Of a DNA stretch of 64,000 nucleotides, positions 34,151-43,740 are shown piece after piece. Position 1 is the stretch's first letter; every line of letters starts with the position of its first letter. This DNA is from Hexactinellida sp. DTS-2022. Taxonomy: Eukaryota > Porifera > Hexactinellida. The DNA is taken from positions 11,150,501 through 11,214,500 of the forward strand of contig JAPNXP010000001.1 in NCBI GenBank assembly GCA_028753945.1, in the 5' to 3' direction. The notes below the pieces were generated by a model. That model saw only the letters and a list, made by a program, of their open reading frames with translations, was not told the DNA's origin and searched no databases. Both the position numbers and the translations under genes were made by a program.

Positions 34151-34348
34151 ACATATTCAGAGGGACTGTCGTTTTACTTACTATTATCCCTAGTACTGTA
34201 TGTCAATGTTAAGGCACTTTTAATCCTATTAAACAAGCATTCCATAGACCAGTTAGTAGGCTTTTACACTCCTAGAGATCACACATCCCTTAGACGACTG
34301 GGGTTTTATCTCCAAGCACAATACGAGGCAATTTAAAGCAAGTTTTTT
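34151..34348 (+). repeat. 3' terminal block of Penelope-like copy A (pseudo-LTR-like)
   Basis: ACATATTCAGAGGGACTG...CAATTTAAAGCAAG is nearly identical to 40285-40481. Each block lies downstream of one retroelement copy in the same orientation. An open frame crosses both, but the similarity is at nucleotide level and no coding constraint can be shown. Confidence 0.8.
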
Positions 34349-35835
34349 ACGAACACGGGAGTTGAGTCAACACTCACCTACAGTTTCACGTTACTGGGGG
34401 CATATCACAGTGGGCCAAAAAGCCAGTTTAGCGGAAATAGGCATTTTGTTAGCAGATAGCCACTTGTGAAGTATTATTGACATGTAGGTTATTGATAGCA
34501 GGAAATTGAATGGCATCATCAAAAATTATGTATGCAGTCTCTAAAGTTGAGTTTTGGGTAATTTGTTCTAATTTTATGAAAAACTAAATTTTGGTTTGTT
34601 AACAATCTTTCATTACTCACCCATGATATTTGCTAAAAAAACTTAAACATAGGAAAAAAGATTGAAAGCCTAGTCAAATGCCTGGAAAACAATATATTAC
34701 ATTGGATTCAAAGAGGATAGATGGTCACTGAGTGTAATTATCGTAAGTACAACTACTCTTTGGGACCTTATATCGTTTTTTTTTAATAGCTTTGTTGTAT
34801 ATTGGGAATAATAGCTAGTTCATTAAATCCCCTCCGAATCTTATAAATGTTACTTACCGGAATTTCAAAAGCCTGGATGTGTTCATAGGTTGATGCGCTG
34901 AATGCTAATTTTGTATTCAAATGATTAGATGCTTCTTCGTTGCTCATTATAGTGGGGCAGCATAACAGCCATATTGGAGTGAATTGTTCAATTTTTGATA
35001 CAAGCATGAAAAATGGCACAGACATAGATAAATATATTATAAAAAGTTATGGATATGGAGGCATCACGAAATTTTAATATTTTCAAGATGGCGGCCAAAA
35101 ATTGTCGGAAAGTGTCGGACAAAAGCCCGCTCTCGCGATTACCTTTTAAATGACCTCGTAGAGTGTTTATATGCGCGCATAGTTATTCTCAAATGACTGT
35201 GCGATGAAGAAAGAGGGATCACTCGATAGGGTAGAAACAATATTTGAGAATGGAATGTGTTACATTGCAGCGTTGTCAAGGAATGTCCTCCCAAACATGG
35301 TCATGTGAACCCTAAATGACTGGAAATCTTATGCTGATTACGAATATCAGCATTAAACATTGATTAAACTTCAATTGACAGTGATAATTGCGTTTTGTAT
35401 ACATATATGTACTACAGTATAACTCGGTTAGTACGTACTTCAGCATATTTAACCGCATCCCATTATAACATTAGTTAATAACAATGAGAAACCAATTATA
35501 ATTAAATTACATTTTAACAATGGAATCACTAAGCAATTAATCAATAATAAATTAACAATTAACTTGATATTATAATTCACATAACTGCTACTGCATAATT
35601 AACGAGAAGCCTGTCTATACTCGGAGTGTGATTCGCACTTGTACAACCCTTTTAATTTAAAGCATTCCAAACTCCTTGTTACCCTCCTTTGCAATTCGCG
35701 TTATAATTAGTATAAATAGACTGATCCAAAACCTAAAGTAACAATACTGTACTTATTATTCTTCAAACCATAAACCAACGCTTGATCCTTGATTTATTAT
35801 ATTCCTCGAGAATACTCGCTTATCAGTAGTCTCAG
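34349..35835. other. spacer between the two Penelope-like copies
   Basis: AT-rich. CACAGTGGGCCAAAAAGCC at about 34406 resembles a CACAGTG element end without a partner. A solo TA-CAGTATAACTCGGTTAGTAC end lies at 35413-35437. Sequence before 35836 may be the 5' untranslated part of copy B. No gene is seen. Confidence 0.4.
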
Positions 35836-36420
35836 ATGGCTAATCGATACCCTGATGGACACAGAACTGACCAACCTTTGGCCAACCCAGTACAAGCCGA
35901 CCACCCCGTCTGGATCGCTATAATGGCAGCCCAAGACAATCCTCCTACTACTACTCCTCCTCCTCCTCCTCCTACTCCTCCTCCTCCTCCTCCTACTCCT
36001 CCTCCTCCTTCCCAACTCTCCCCTATGTTGGTAACTCCCGAACACGGTATAGACGAAGATACAGTCACCTCCTTTGGTGAACTCTCTCTGATGGAGATAG
36101 ATCTAACATCTAACACAACCCTGATAAGCACATTCTTACCTACCGGCCAATGTCTCCCACTCCCTACGATCGACGACGGCGACGAATACCCTCACATGCA
36201 CGGCTTCCAGAACCCCGACAACGAGTCTATTTCGTGTCAAAAGTGTTTGGCGACACTCACCTTTTTAGCCACCACCGAGGAAGGGTACAAATTACCGATC
36301 GTGGTCACCCTAGTCAATAAGACCCTCAGCACCTATCGTAATTCTCTAACACGGTGCCTCCGGAAGATGTTTGAAGAATTGGCCTCCCTATTTGAGGCTA
36401 CTACTATAGCAGGCCCGTAG
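35836..36420 (+). CDS. Penelope-like copy B, proline-rich ORF1 (cut by MITE)
   Basis: ATG at 35836 opens MANRYPDGHRTDQPLANP, then a polyproline tract (three blocks of 6 or 7 Pro separated by Thr), an acidic Leu-rich stretch, and CQKCLATLTFLATTE with the helix TLSTYRNSLTRCLRKMFEEL. The last codons and the stop at 36418-36420 belong to the inserted MITE. Copy A has the matching CIKC motif and helix. The CxxC pair with a second C..CGR knuckle after the insertion suggests zinc binding. Function is inferred as the nucleic-acid-binding first protein of the element. Confidence 0.6.
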   Translation: MANRYPDGHRTDQPLANPVQADHPVWIAIMAAQDNPPTTTPPPPPPTPPPPPPTPPPPSQLSPMLVTPEHGIDEDTVTSFGELSLMEIDLTSNTTLISTFLPTGQCLPLPTIDDGDEYPHMHGFQNPDNESISCQKCLATLTFLATTEEGYKLPIVVTLVNKTLSTYRNSLTRCLRKMFEELASLFEATTIAGP

Positions 36421-36670
36421 CACGCCAACATTTATTGGTGCGGCATAGTGACGTCACTAAATAATCTAATGGTTACAAATACTATATATTATAATGGTAC
36501 CGAACAGTTTGGAGGTACCAGTAGCACCTATGCCACACCTGTATCAGTTGTGTTTACCAATACCATTATGCCGCACCTATAGTTGTCGGTGAGTTAAAAT
36601 TGTCCCGAATATTTGTCTGGTCACCAAAATTATTGGTGCGGCCATGGCCGCACCTGCTCCTACGGCCCTG
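36410..36670. mobile_element. hAT-like MITE inside copy B
   Basis: Starts CAGGCCCGTAG and ends CTACGGCCCTG. The interior repeats GGTGCGGC / GCCGCACC words, including the palindrome GGTGCGGCCATGGCCGCACC near the right end. The flanks TACTATAG and AGGAATGT do not match, so the target duplication is lost or the insertion was followed by a deletion. Confidence 0.65.
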
Positions 36671-36674
36671 AGGA

Positions 36675-37737
36675 ATGTCTATCGACAACCACTCCCCATG
36701 CTCAGCCTGCCCCGGACACGCTCCTAACCTGACCCATCCTCAAGATCACACACTCTCTCATGCTGTCTACGAAGCCTGCGAAAGGCATGACGTGTGTCAA
36801 CAGTGCGGGCGAAAGTGTAGAAAGACAAAGCCACACAGGCAGTGTTCGCCCCGAGAACGCATGCCCAACCACTCAAGGAAAATTGTGTCAAAAAATATGC
36901 TCTCATCACCTGCACAGAAAACCATCGCAGTGGCACACACACACTCTCCGCACTCAACTGCTGCATTCCCCTTACGACCAAACATCTACATTTTCACCCT
37001 CCGCCAACTCCCTAGCCTATCTACTCGTCCGCGCCTCCTGGCTTACGAACATTTCGCCCTTCCTCGGCCTATCCCCAGATCTTCCGCAACGCCTATACGA
37101 GGCACACACCTGCGAAGTATGTGAGACACAAGTGAGCCCGAGCGCAAAGTCGTTACAACACATCAAAGAAAGGGATCAACGACTTTACATTGGTCTGAGG
37201 CGCAGAGTTACTCCCCCCGAACCCCTTCCCACCGATTGGGAGCAACAAATGCCTCCCGTCTATGTACTGTTATTATCCGCCGCCGATCAGAGAGCCGCAC
37301 TCGCCTCCGCCGCCTCCTCCTCCTCCCTTCCCTTCGAGCAGGACGACTCTTCTCTGTCATTGGATGAGGATAGCGGCGAGTTTATGGAGAATGAGGACTT
37401 CAGTCCACCACCCAGCACCACCCAAAGTCCTACCCACAGCTTCAGCAGCCAACTTCGTGGCAAACAAGGCGCCAACAAAAAAGACCAACCATCCAAAAAT
37501 GCCTTGCTGCTAGAGACGGCAGGAATCCTTCAACAGCTCATCTCTTTTGGGCTCACGTTTAATACGCCTCCATCTAAATCCTCCGAACATCCCATCCTGG
37601 ATGATTGGACACACATCCTCACCCTGGGCACCAGCGGCCACACGCCGACACATACTTTCCCGATACCCCCCCTACCACAAAATTGTCCAAAGGCAACATT
37701 CACGACTCCTCGAGGCCCTTCGCAAACGAATGAATAA
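36675..37737 (+). CDS. Penelope-like copy B, ORF1 continuation
   Basis: A short frame from 36675 has HAVYEACERHDVCQQCGRK, matching the knuckle of copy A. A second frame from about 36760, open to 37737, has SWLTNISPFLGLS, EAHTCEVC, a Pro/Ser/acidic linker and ISFGLTF...ILDDWTHILTL. The same segments lie in one frame with the RT in copy A, so the switch near 37676 into the RT frame is a one-base lesion of copy B and not the element's design. The frame change near 36840 is a further lesion. Confidence 0.6.
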
Positions 37738-39622
37738 GGGAAAGCTGTCTCTGCTCAGTGCCGACAAGGGTGCCGGCATGATCCTCCCACCCAACCACAT
37801 CCTCAACCACCTATACACCCTCTACTTTCAGGTACAACAACAAACACCAACGACAGCAACCCACTATCTGGCCAAATTAAGCGCCCTAAAGAGGGCGCTA
37901 CTCCGCAAAGATAGTAACGTCACTGTAGCTAGCAAGGACGAAAGGTGTCCAAAATTATCCTTTCAGATAAAGACACAAAAAGAAGCCTTCATGGCGAACA
38001 TCCTGCCGACACCTCTCCCTCAAATTTACACTTTCTCACTGCAACCCGACCAGATTGTGGTGATTGTACGTCCCATCGTCAACCACTCCCACACCCTCAC
38101 AGCCCTGTGCTCCTCTTATTTGCGCCGCCACATAACGCCCATCATCGCACGCAGCAAACATCTCAAAGCAGACATCTTTGAGTTGCAGGCTGCTTTAGAG
38201 GCGAACGGGTCCGCGGAACAGATACACACCAACGATATCGAGAAGTTTTACCCCTCTACCACACACAGGGCCATCCTAGATGCGTTCAGCTTTTTTCTCC
38301 CCCTCAAAAAGGCCGAGTACCAGCTATTGGCGGCTCTACTGCAAATGAATTTCGTCACCGATGGCCAAGAACTATTTCACATGGGTGTTTTTGGGATACC
38401 CATGGGACTACCCTTGGCCCCGGTATTGGCAAGAATGGTCACTGCCCACATGCTATTTTCATACGAGGCGCCTCCCGGACAAATTCTCACACTCTACTTC
38501 GACGATGTTGCCGCCACCTATCCACTGACTGAGACAACTCACCCCTTAACCCCTTTCTACACTCTCAAAACGACCGAGATAAATCTAACCCAAGATGCGG
38601 AATATCTCCCCGCCAGGAAGGTCTGGGTTGCCCGTGTGCAGCCGCATCGTCAACCCGTCCCCATAGATACAGCCTCGTATCACTTTTCCCCGAACCTAAT
38701 CGACCAAGCGTATATGGGCAGTGCGCACAGGGTCGCCCATATATGTACCTGCCCAGCGGACGCCCTGACGCATCTGCTGAAGATCTATTTCCCTGCGCAA
38801 GTCAGAAGGGGAAGAAATCCTTGCGAGCTCCTCACAAACTACCTAGCTATAACTTATTTTCCCACTTTCCGGGAGTCGTCAGGAAGAAAACCGCAACGAC
38901 CCGTCCCGGAACTACACTATAACTTCTCACCCCAAAGACCCACGATGCTAACGTTATACGACGTAACTCTAGACGCATACAAATCAACGAAACGCCTCAC
39001 GCCTCAAGGGTCAGGACTTCCCGCAATACTTTCTAAAGACAGGTGTGTGCACAAGTTTCGCCTGCGACCCAAACTAGGCATGCCACCCATGTTGCGGCTC
39101 CGAAGCTACAACCGACAAACGGAGACTGTCTATTCACGGATACCTAGACGCCCACTGAGAGGCACCGGCATGGACCGTCTGCACACCGCTATCACGACCA
39201 GGGTCCTCCCCACACAAATACAAACCTGTTCATGGTATGGTTGTCTGTATTGCAACAATTTCAGAATTTTTATCCAGGCACCCCTCTCAATCCCGATAAT
39301 TCCCTGCACCAGACTGAGGTGCATCTTTATGATATACACGAAAATCCCGCGCGACCTCTTTCATTTTTATTTGGGCACGGCTAACCTGTCGGGAGGGAAA
39401 GTCGTGGATGTGAAAAAGCCAGGACGCCTACATCAAGAACTATGCCGGGATGAGTACCTGTTGCAACTTTTAAAAGTGTATCCAGGGCATTCTCAGCCGG
39501 AGTTTGGACACGTGGATGCAAGTCAAAATAAATTTGAAAAGCAAATAAAACACGTGTACCCGGACGCACACATATACACCGTCGGAGAAGAGGGAGAGTT
39601 TAGGAAACAGGCAAAAAAGTAA
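37676..39622 (+). CDS. Penelope-like copy B, reverse transcriptase and C-terminal domain
   Basis: About 648 codons without a stop; the frame is open from 37547 but homology to copy A starts at 37676. RT landmarks in order: LSLLSADKGAG (about 37747-37780), CPKLSFQIKTQKEAF, VRPIVNHSHTLTALCSSYLR, NDIEKFYPSTTHRA with the motif A Asp, GIPMGLPLAPVLARM, and LYFDDVAATYP with the catalytic Asp pair near 38500. The C-terminal part has VWVARVQPHR, AYMGSAHRVAH, CxxC near 39240, PIIPCTRLRC and FYLGTANLSGGK. The ADKG segment and the PMGxPLAP form point to Penelope-like RTs. A standard GIY-YIG nuclease is not visible. The RT could be intact, but the upstream frameshift and the ORF1 insertion would block normal expression. 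Confidence 0.82.
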   Translation, partial: HKIVQRQHSRLLEALRKRMNKGKLSLLSADKGAGMILPPNHILNHLYTLYFQVQQQTPTTATHYLAKLSALKRALLRKDSNVTVASKDERCPKLSFQIKTQKEAFMANILPTPLPQIYTFSLQPDQIVVIVRPIVNHSHTLTALCSSYLRRHITPIIARSKHLKADIFELQAALEANGSAEQIHTNDIEKFYPSTTHRAILDAFSFFLPLKKAEYQLLAALLQMNFVTDGQELFHMGVFGIPMGLPLAPVLARMVTAHMLFSYEAPPGQILTLYFDDVAATYPLTETTHPLTPFYTLKTTEINLTQDAEYLPARKVWVARVQPHRQPVPIDTASYHFSPNLIDQAYMGSAHRVAHICTCPADALTHLLKIYFPAQVRRGRNPCELLTNYLAITYFPTFRESSGRKPQRPVPELHYNFSPQRPTMLTLYDVTLDAYKSTKRLTPQGSGLPAILSKDRCVHKFRLRPKLGMPPMLRLRSYNRQTETVYSRIPRRPLRGTGMDRLHTAITTRVLPTQIQTCSWYGCLYCNNFRIFIQAPLSIPIIPCTRLRCIFMIYTKIPRDLFHFYLGTANLSGGKVVDVKKPGRLHQELCRDEYLLQLLKVYPGHSQPEFGHVDASQNKFEKQIKHVYPDAHIYTVGEEGEFRKQAKK

Positions 39623-39629
39623 AGGCCTC

Positions 39630-40103
39630 CGTGACCTACGTTATAATAAGGCCTGTTCACTAGTGTTAAATTTTGGACCATGGATGTCGTTTAAGTCCAT
39701 TGATATTTTACAATAAATGTTATAGTCAGAGATAATTAACCAAGTAGTAATCCATAACGAAAAATATGAATGCCTTGCTACCCTTGCAGTCGGTTCGTGT
39801 CGAAAATTCTCGAAAAATAAATAAAGTTAAAACCAATTAGTTGTTATTGTTCTTCAAATATTTATTTGCTAAAAAGTTATATTCACTTTCATGTTTTCTT
39901 TAATATTTTGTACTATTGCAACATTCATTTACTTCAAATGTGCTTGGTATTAAACCCAATGATATTTTACTTCTTCTGGACTACTACTTAGTTAATTATC
40001 TCTGACTATAACATTTATTCTAAAAAGAATCAATGGACTTAAACGACATCCATGGTCCAAAAATTAACACTAGTGAACAGGCCTTATTATAACGTAGGTC
40101 ACG
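39630..40103. mobile_element. foldback element, CGTGACCTACGTTATAATAAGG ends
   Basis: Long inverted arms start CGTGACCTACGTTATAATAA and contain TTGGACCATGGATGTCGTTTA. A 7-base duplication, AGGCCTC, flanks it (39623-39629 and 40104-40110). It lies seven bases beyond the RT stop codon. It is related to the larger palindrome at 41043-41989, which has CGTGACCTTCGTTATATAAGG ends and the same GGACCATGGAT word. Confidence 0.85.
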
Positions 40104-40284
40104 AGGCCTCCTATTAGTTTAGTATCACTTAATTCGTCACTTGTATCACTTTAGCTTATTAGTAGAAATTCTTCGCTCTACCCTTTTTTGTGTTGTTGTT
40201 GTTGTTGTTGTTGTGTAACGTTGAAATATTTTAAAAAATCAAAACTTAAACTATTTAGACTATCTATTATAGAAATTAGAATTT

Positions 40285-40481
40285 ACATATTCAGAGGGAC
40301 TGTTGTTTTACCCACTATTATCCATAGTACTGTATGTCAATGTTAAGGCACTTTTAATCCTATTAAACAAGCATTCCATAGACCAGTTAGTAGGTTTTTA
40401 CACTCCTAGAGATCACACATCCCTTAGACGACTGGGGTTTTATCTCCAGGCCAATACGAGTCAATTTAAAGCAAGCTTTTT
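40285..40481 (+). repeat. 3' terminal block of Penelope-like copy B (pseudo-LTR-like)
   Basis: Nearly identical to 34151-34348 and preceded by a (GTT)n run as in copy A. It abuts the 37-base palindrome at 40482-40518. Confidence 0.8.
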
Positions 40482-40518
40482 CCCTCTAACAAATAACAAT
40501 TCGTTATTTGTTAGAGGG
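40482..40518. repeat. 16-base-pair perfect hairpin
   Basis: CCCTCTAACAAATAAC, loop AATTC, then the exact complement. Its right arm GTTAGAGG is also the first word of the exon-carrying repeat (40511 and 49121), so the hairpin marks the join of two repeat units. Confidence 0.85.
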
Positions 40519-41042
40519 ATAACGAATTGTGCTAGACTTTTAATCAATTTTGTTAGACCGATAATTATAACCGATTTTTAGATTATTGAGAGAGCAATCC
40601 TCACTCAGATTAGCGACAATCACATGGAGGTTTTTCGGGGGGCGGTCAAGGCGTGCTCGGAGCGGCACCTGGAGGCGGCTGTGGTATTTGACATGGCCGC
40701 CGCCATGTTCCGGGTACCGATCCTAAGCGAGCGGGTAACAGGCGTGATACATTAAGTTTTATCCTCTACCTTAATTCGTTTGTTTGCACAATTGATAGCG
40801 GAGCATAGTCAAGGTTTTATACATAATTTTTGTCTAGAATAGGCAAAGTCTGCCAGCACCAGGGTTCAATTCAAAAATTGCTAAAAGGTAGCTGTGGTTA
40901 TATTAAAAAATTTGATCGCCGTTTGGGATTCTGGGCGCTGTCAGCCCACTAGTCGGATTTAAGGGCAAAGCCCCTGAAATCCAGAATAAGTGTAGTGTTA
41001 ATACTTGCGCTAACAATAGAATCCAATTGCTATTGGTTATAC
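40511..41042 (+). repeat. exon-carrying repeat, copy 1
   Basis: Matches 49121-49707 from GTTAGAGG to TTGCTATTGGTTATAC, including the putative 170-base exon and about 290 bases of downstream sequence that looks like intron. This copy ends exactly where the 947-base foldback begins. Confidence 0.82.
40582..40751 (+). pseudogene. repeated 170-base exon, copy 1, donor lost
   Basis: Preceded by CCGATTTTTAG (acceptor) it reads ERAILTQISDNHMEVFRGAV and VVFDMAAAMFRVPILSERV in an open frame. The length equals copy 2 (49194-49363). The donor is CA|TTAAGT, where copy 2 has CA|GTAAGT, so splicing at this site should fail. Function unknown; the short helical segment is shared with the exon at 51948-52270. 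Confidence 0.6.
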
Positions 41043-41989
41043 CGTGACCTTCGTTATATAAGGCCTTACTACTACTGAGTAGATTTTGCTGGACCATGGA
41101 TTACTTAAAGGCCATTGATTATTAGCTGACATATCTTCATCTCAATAGCTAGTAATGACAGACCTGAGAAATGCATTATAATTGTATAGGAAGTTATGAA
41201 CATGATATCAAGGCATACATAACACCCTTTATAATTGTGATATATCACCATTTGATTACGTAATCACAAATTTTCGTGGGAATTATCGTGTTTTTATAGC
41301 CTACTTTTAACATAGTTAAACGCGTTCTAAATATTCAAAATTGGAACATGAGGATGTCCATAACTAGTTGAATGAAATATATCAAAATTATAAATGGAAT
41401 GTTGACACATTCCTCAATATTATGAAAACTATGCTAGTACTAATCTATCCGCAATAGGTAACTTCCTATTCATTGATAATACATTTTCTAGGCCTAACTT
41501 CAATAATATTTGAGATAATGAGTGTATTACCATATAAGGAATTAAGTACCAATAATCTGATTATCTCAAGAAATATTGAAGTTAGGCCTAAGAAAATGTA
41601 TTATCAATGAATAGGAAGTTACCTATTGCGGATAGATCAGTACTAGCATAGTTTACATAATATTGATAGTAGTACGGACATCCTCATGTTCCAATTTTGA
41701 ACATTTGTAACGCGTTTAACTATATTAAAAGCAGGCTATAAAAACACGATAATTCCCACGAAAAATAGCGATTACGTAATCAAATGGTGATATATCACAA
41801 TTCTAAAGGCTGTCATGTATGCCTTGATATCATGTTCCTAACTTCCTATACAATTATAATGCATTTCTAAGGTCTGTCATTACTAGCTATTGAGATAAAG
41901 ATATGTCAGCTTATAATCAATGGCCTTTAAGTAATCCATGGTCCAGCAAATTTTACTCAGTAGTAAGGCCTTATATAACGAAGGTCACG
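41043..41989. mobile_element. 947-base palindromic foldback element
   Basis: Arms of about 440 bases, nearly perfect, start CGTGACCTTCGTTATATAAG and surround a centre of about 60 bases near 41510-41570. TIR and an internal GGACCATGGAT are shared with 39630-40103. The left flank (GTTATAC) and right flank (ACTAATG) do not match, so the duplication is absent here. It ends five bases before the ATG of the Tigger frame. Confidence 0.88.
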
Positions 41990-41993
41990 ACTA

Positions 41994-43487
41994 ATGGATA
42001 TATCTAAAATACTGAGGAGTAAGGATTCTATCATGTCTTTGTATCTCAAAAATGTTTCAGGAAGCCGAGTGTTCACTGGTAAGATTGAGCGCATATCAAA
42101 ATATACTGAAATTAATAGGTTGTTATATGAATGGTACACTCTTGCATGCTCGAAAAAGATTTACCCAGGGGGCCCACAACTGATTGAAATGGGAATGCAG
42201 ATCGCTACACGCCTCGGGGAGCATCATTTTAAAGCGAGCAATGGCTGGTTGGAGAAATGGAAAAAACGATATAACATGAAAGAATTAAAAGTATGTGGAG
42301 AATCTGGTGATGTAGCTGGAACGACGATTGACTCTTGGAAGGAGAGGTTACCAGAGATTGTGCATGGCTATAGAAAACAAGATATCTGGAATCTAGATGA
42401 AACTGGTTTATTTTGGCAGGCTTTGCCAGATCGTGGATTCATAGAGAAAGGAAAACGATGTCCAGGAGGGAAAAAATGCAAACAGAGACTGACAGTGACT
42501 CTTATAGTCACAGCTACTGGTGAAAAAGAAACACCTGTAGTCATTTGGAAATCGAAAAATCCAAGATGCTTCGGGAAAATGGATAAAAGTATGTTGCCTG
42601 TTATATATTTTGATCAGAAGAAAGCTTGGATGACTGCTGATATCCTAAAAACTGTTCTCACGCGAATAAATTCCAGATTGATTCGCGAATCTCGCTCAGT
42701 CTTACTATTCATGGATAATGCAGGATGCCATCCAGATTATCTACTAGGAAAATTCACGAATATTAGGATTTGCTTTCTACCTGCTAATACTACATCCAAG
42801 CTTCAGCCTCTAGATCTTGGGGTCATACAAAATTTCAAAGTTCACTATCGCCGCTTTTTTCTGAGATATGTTCTTGCTAAGATTGATGAATGCGACACAG
42901 CATCTGATGTTTCTAAATCAGTGAATATACTTAAGGCAATCCAATGGGTAGCCAATGCTTGGGACATGGTTAATCCTGAAACTATTTCAAAATGTTTCAG
43001 AAATGCTGGTATTCTGAGTGGTTCCATGGATGTTATTAATCGTGGACTCTACGAAAATGATGACAGCGATGACCCATTTTTAGAATCAGATCAATATCTA
43101 ATAGGACTACAGACTCTTATTGACAAGACCGTTCATGAAGGTTGTAATGTAAATGAATATATACATTGCGATGGGGATCTATCAGTGTGTACAAATCTAG
43201 ATTGTAATTGGGAAGACAATTTTTTGAAAGATATCGGTCAACCTGCCCAAGAAGGTGAGATCACAGATCCGGAAAGTGACCACATTGAAGATGTAGAAAT
43301 TGTAGAGGATGCTCCACTAGTGTTGAATACTTATAAAGAGGTGATAGTGGCCCTGGAAAATGTTCAAAAGTTCTTGGAAGTGCGTGGCCATGGAGCAGAG
43401 GCATCGGGGATTGCTGCCACAATAGAATCATGCGTGGACTACAAGCTCAAGGGATTGAGTCAATCATCCCTTAGTGATTTTTTTTAG
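41994..43487 (+). CDS. pogo/Tigger-type transposase, N-terminally trimmed
   Basis: An uninterrupted frame of 497 codons. Residues 1-20 (ISKILRSKDSIM) match the end of the first helix-turn-helix unit of Tigger proteins, so about 40 residues normally encoded upstream are missing, replaced by the foldback ending at 41989. Residues about 30-95 form the second CENP-B-like HTH domain. The DDE core is complete: Asp135 in WNLDETG, Asp241 in FMDNAGCHPD and Asp274 in KLQPLDLG, a DD32D spacing suitable for Tigger. The C-terminal tail is acidic. The enzyme cuts and pastes elements with CAGT ends at TA sites, and many such MITEs are in this window. Loss of half the DNA-binding region should cripple it unless an upstream exon supplies it; the intact frame suggests recent activity or host use. 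Confidence 0.9.
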   Translation: MDISKILRSKDSIMSLYLKNVSGSRVFTGKIERISKYTEINRLLYEWYTLACSKKIYPGGPQLIEMGMQIATRLGEHHFKASNGWLEKWKKRYNMKELKVCGESGDVAGTTIDSWKERLPEIVHGYRKQDIWNLDETGLFWQALPDRGFIEKGKRCPGGKKCKQRLTVTLIVTATGEKETPVVIWKSKNPRCFGKMDKSMLPVIYFDQKKAWMTADILKTVLTRINSRLIRESRSVLLFMDNAGCHPDYLLGKFTNIRICFLPANTTSKLQPLDLGVIQNFKVHYRRFFLRYVLAKIDECDTASDVSKSVNILKAIQWVANAWDMVNPETISKCFRNAGILSGSMDVINRGLYENDDSDDPFLESDQYLIGLQTLIDKTVHEGCNVNEYIHCDGDLSVCTNLDCNWEDNFLKDIGQPAQEGEITDPESDHIEDVEIVEDAPLVLNTYKEVIVALENVQKFLEVRGHGAEASGIAATIESCVDYKLKGLSQSSLSDFF

Positions 43488-43502
43488 TATTAATTAGACC
43501 CC

Positions 43503-43601
43503 CAGTAGTAATCGGTTATAAGAGCATCGGAAGTAGAGAAAAACGTCTTTATAACCAATTTAGATTCATGTAACCGATGTTCTTATAACCGATTACTACT
43601 G
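43503..43601. mobile_element. MITE with CAGTAGTAATCGGTTATAAG ends
   Basis: CAGTAGTAATCGGTTATAAG and its complement CTTATAACCGATTACTACTG bound a 99-base hairpin, with TA on the right. The GGTTATAAG word links it to 45448-46108 and 50682-50837. It lies 15 bases beyond the Tigger stop and may be the 3' end of the same transposon. Confidence 0.75.
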
Positions 43602-43650
43602 TATTAGTATCAATATATGCTATTTAAGCTTTTGAATAATATATTAAGGG

Positions 43651-43740
43651 TGTATACGAGCAACCTCCGAGTAGCGGCAACCTCCGAGAAGCGGCACAAA
43701 ATCATTCTCCCGATGGGTGCCGCTTTGGGAGGTTTACCTG
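43651..43740. mobile_element. partial MITE, CCTCCGAGAAGCGGCAC family
   Basis: The right end GGGAGGTTTACCTG followed by TA and the body match 5175-5329. The left end is degraded (TATACGAGCAACCTCCGAG). Confidence 0.7.

Larger units (their letters stand above)
26628..34348 (+). mobile_element. Penelope-like retroelement, copy A, with two nested insertions
   Basis: Three coding blocks (26628-27817, 28506-30067, 32215-33633) line up in order with copy B at 35836-39622. They are separated by a hAT element (27818-28497) and a Transib-like element (30068-32214). A (TTG)n-rich 3' region and a 198-base block (34151-34348) shared with copy B follow. The two copies are head to tail, an arrangement often seen for Penelope-like elements, which form partial tandems with repeated ends. 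Confidence 0.75.
35836..40481 (+). mobile_element. Penelope-like retroelement, copy B
   Basis: Order: proline-rich ORF1 (35836-36420), MITE insertion (36410-36670), ORF1 continuation (36675-37737), reverse transcriptase and C-terminal domain (37676-39622), foldback insertion (39630-40103), a short (GTT)n, and the 3' block 40285-40481. The RT frame is unbroken for about 650 codons, so this copy is younger or less decayed than copy A. The 5' limit is not defined. Confidence 0.78.

Noticed and set aside
34113..34336. Conserved open frame (LVGFYTPRDHTSLRRLGFYL) shared with 40303-40581
   Set aside because: The two copies are almost identical at every nucleotide position, so the conserved frame is explained by recent duplication of noncoding sequence.
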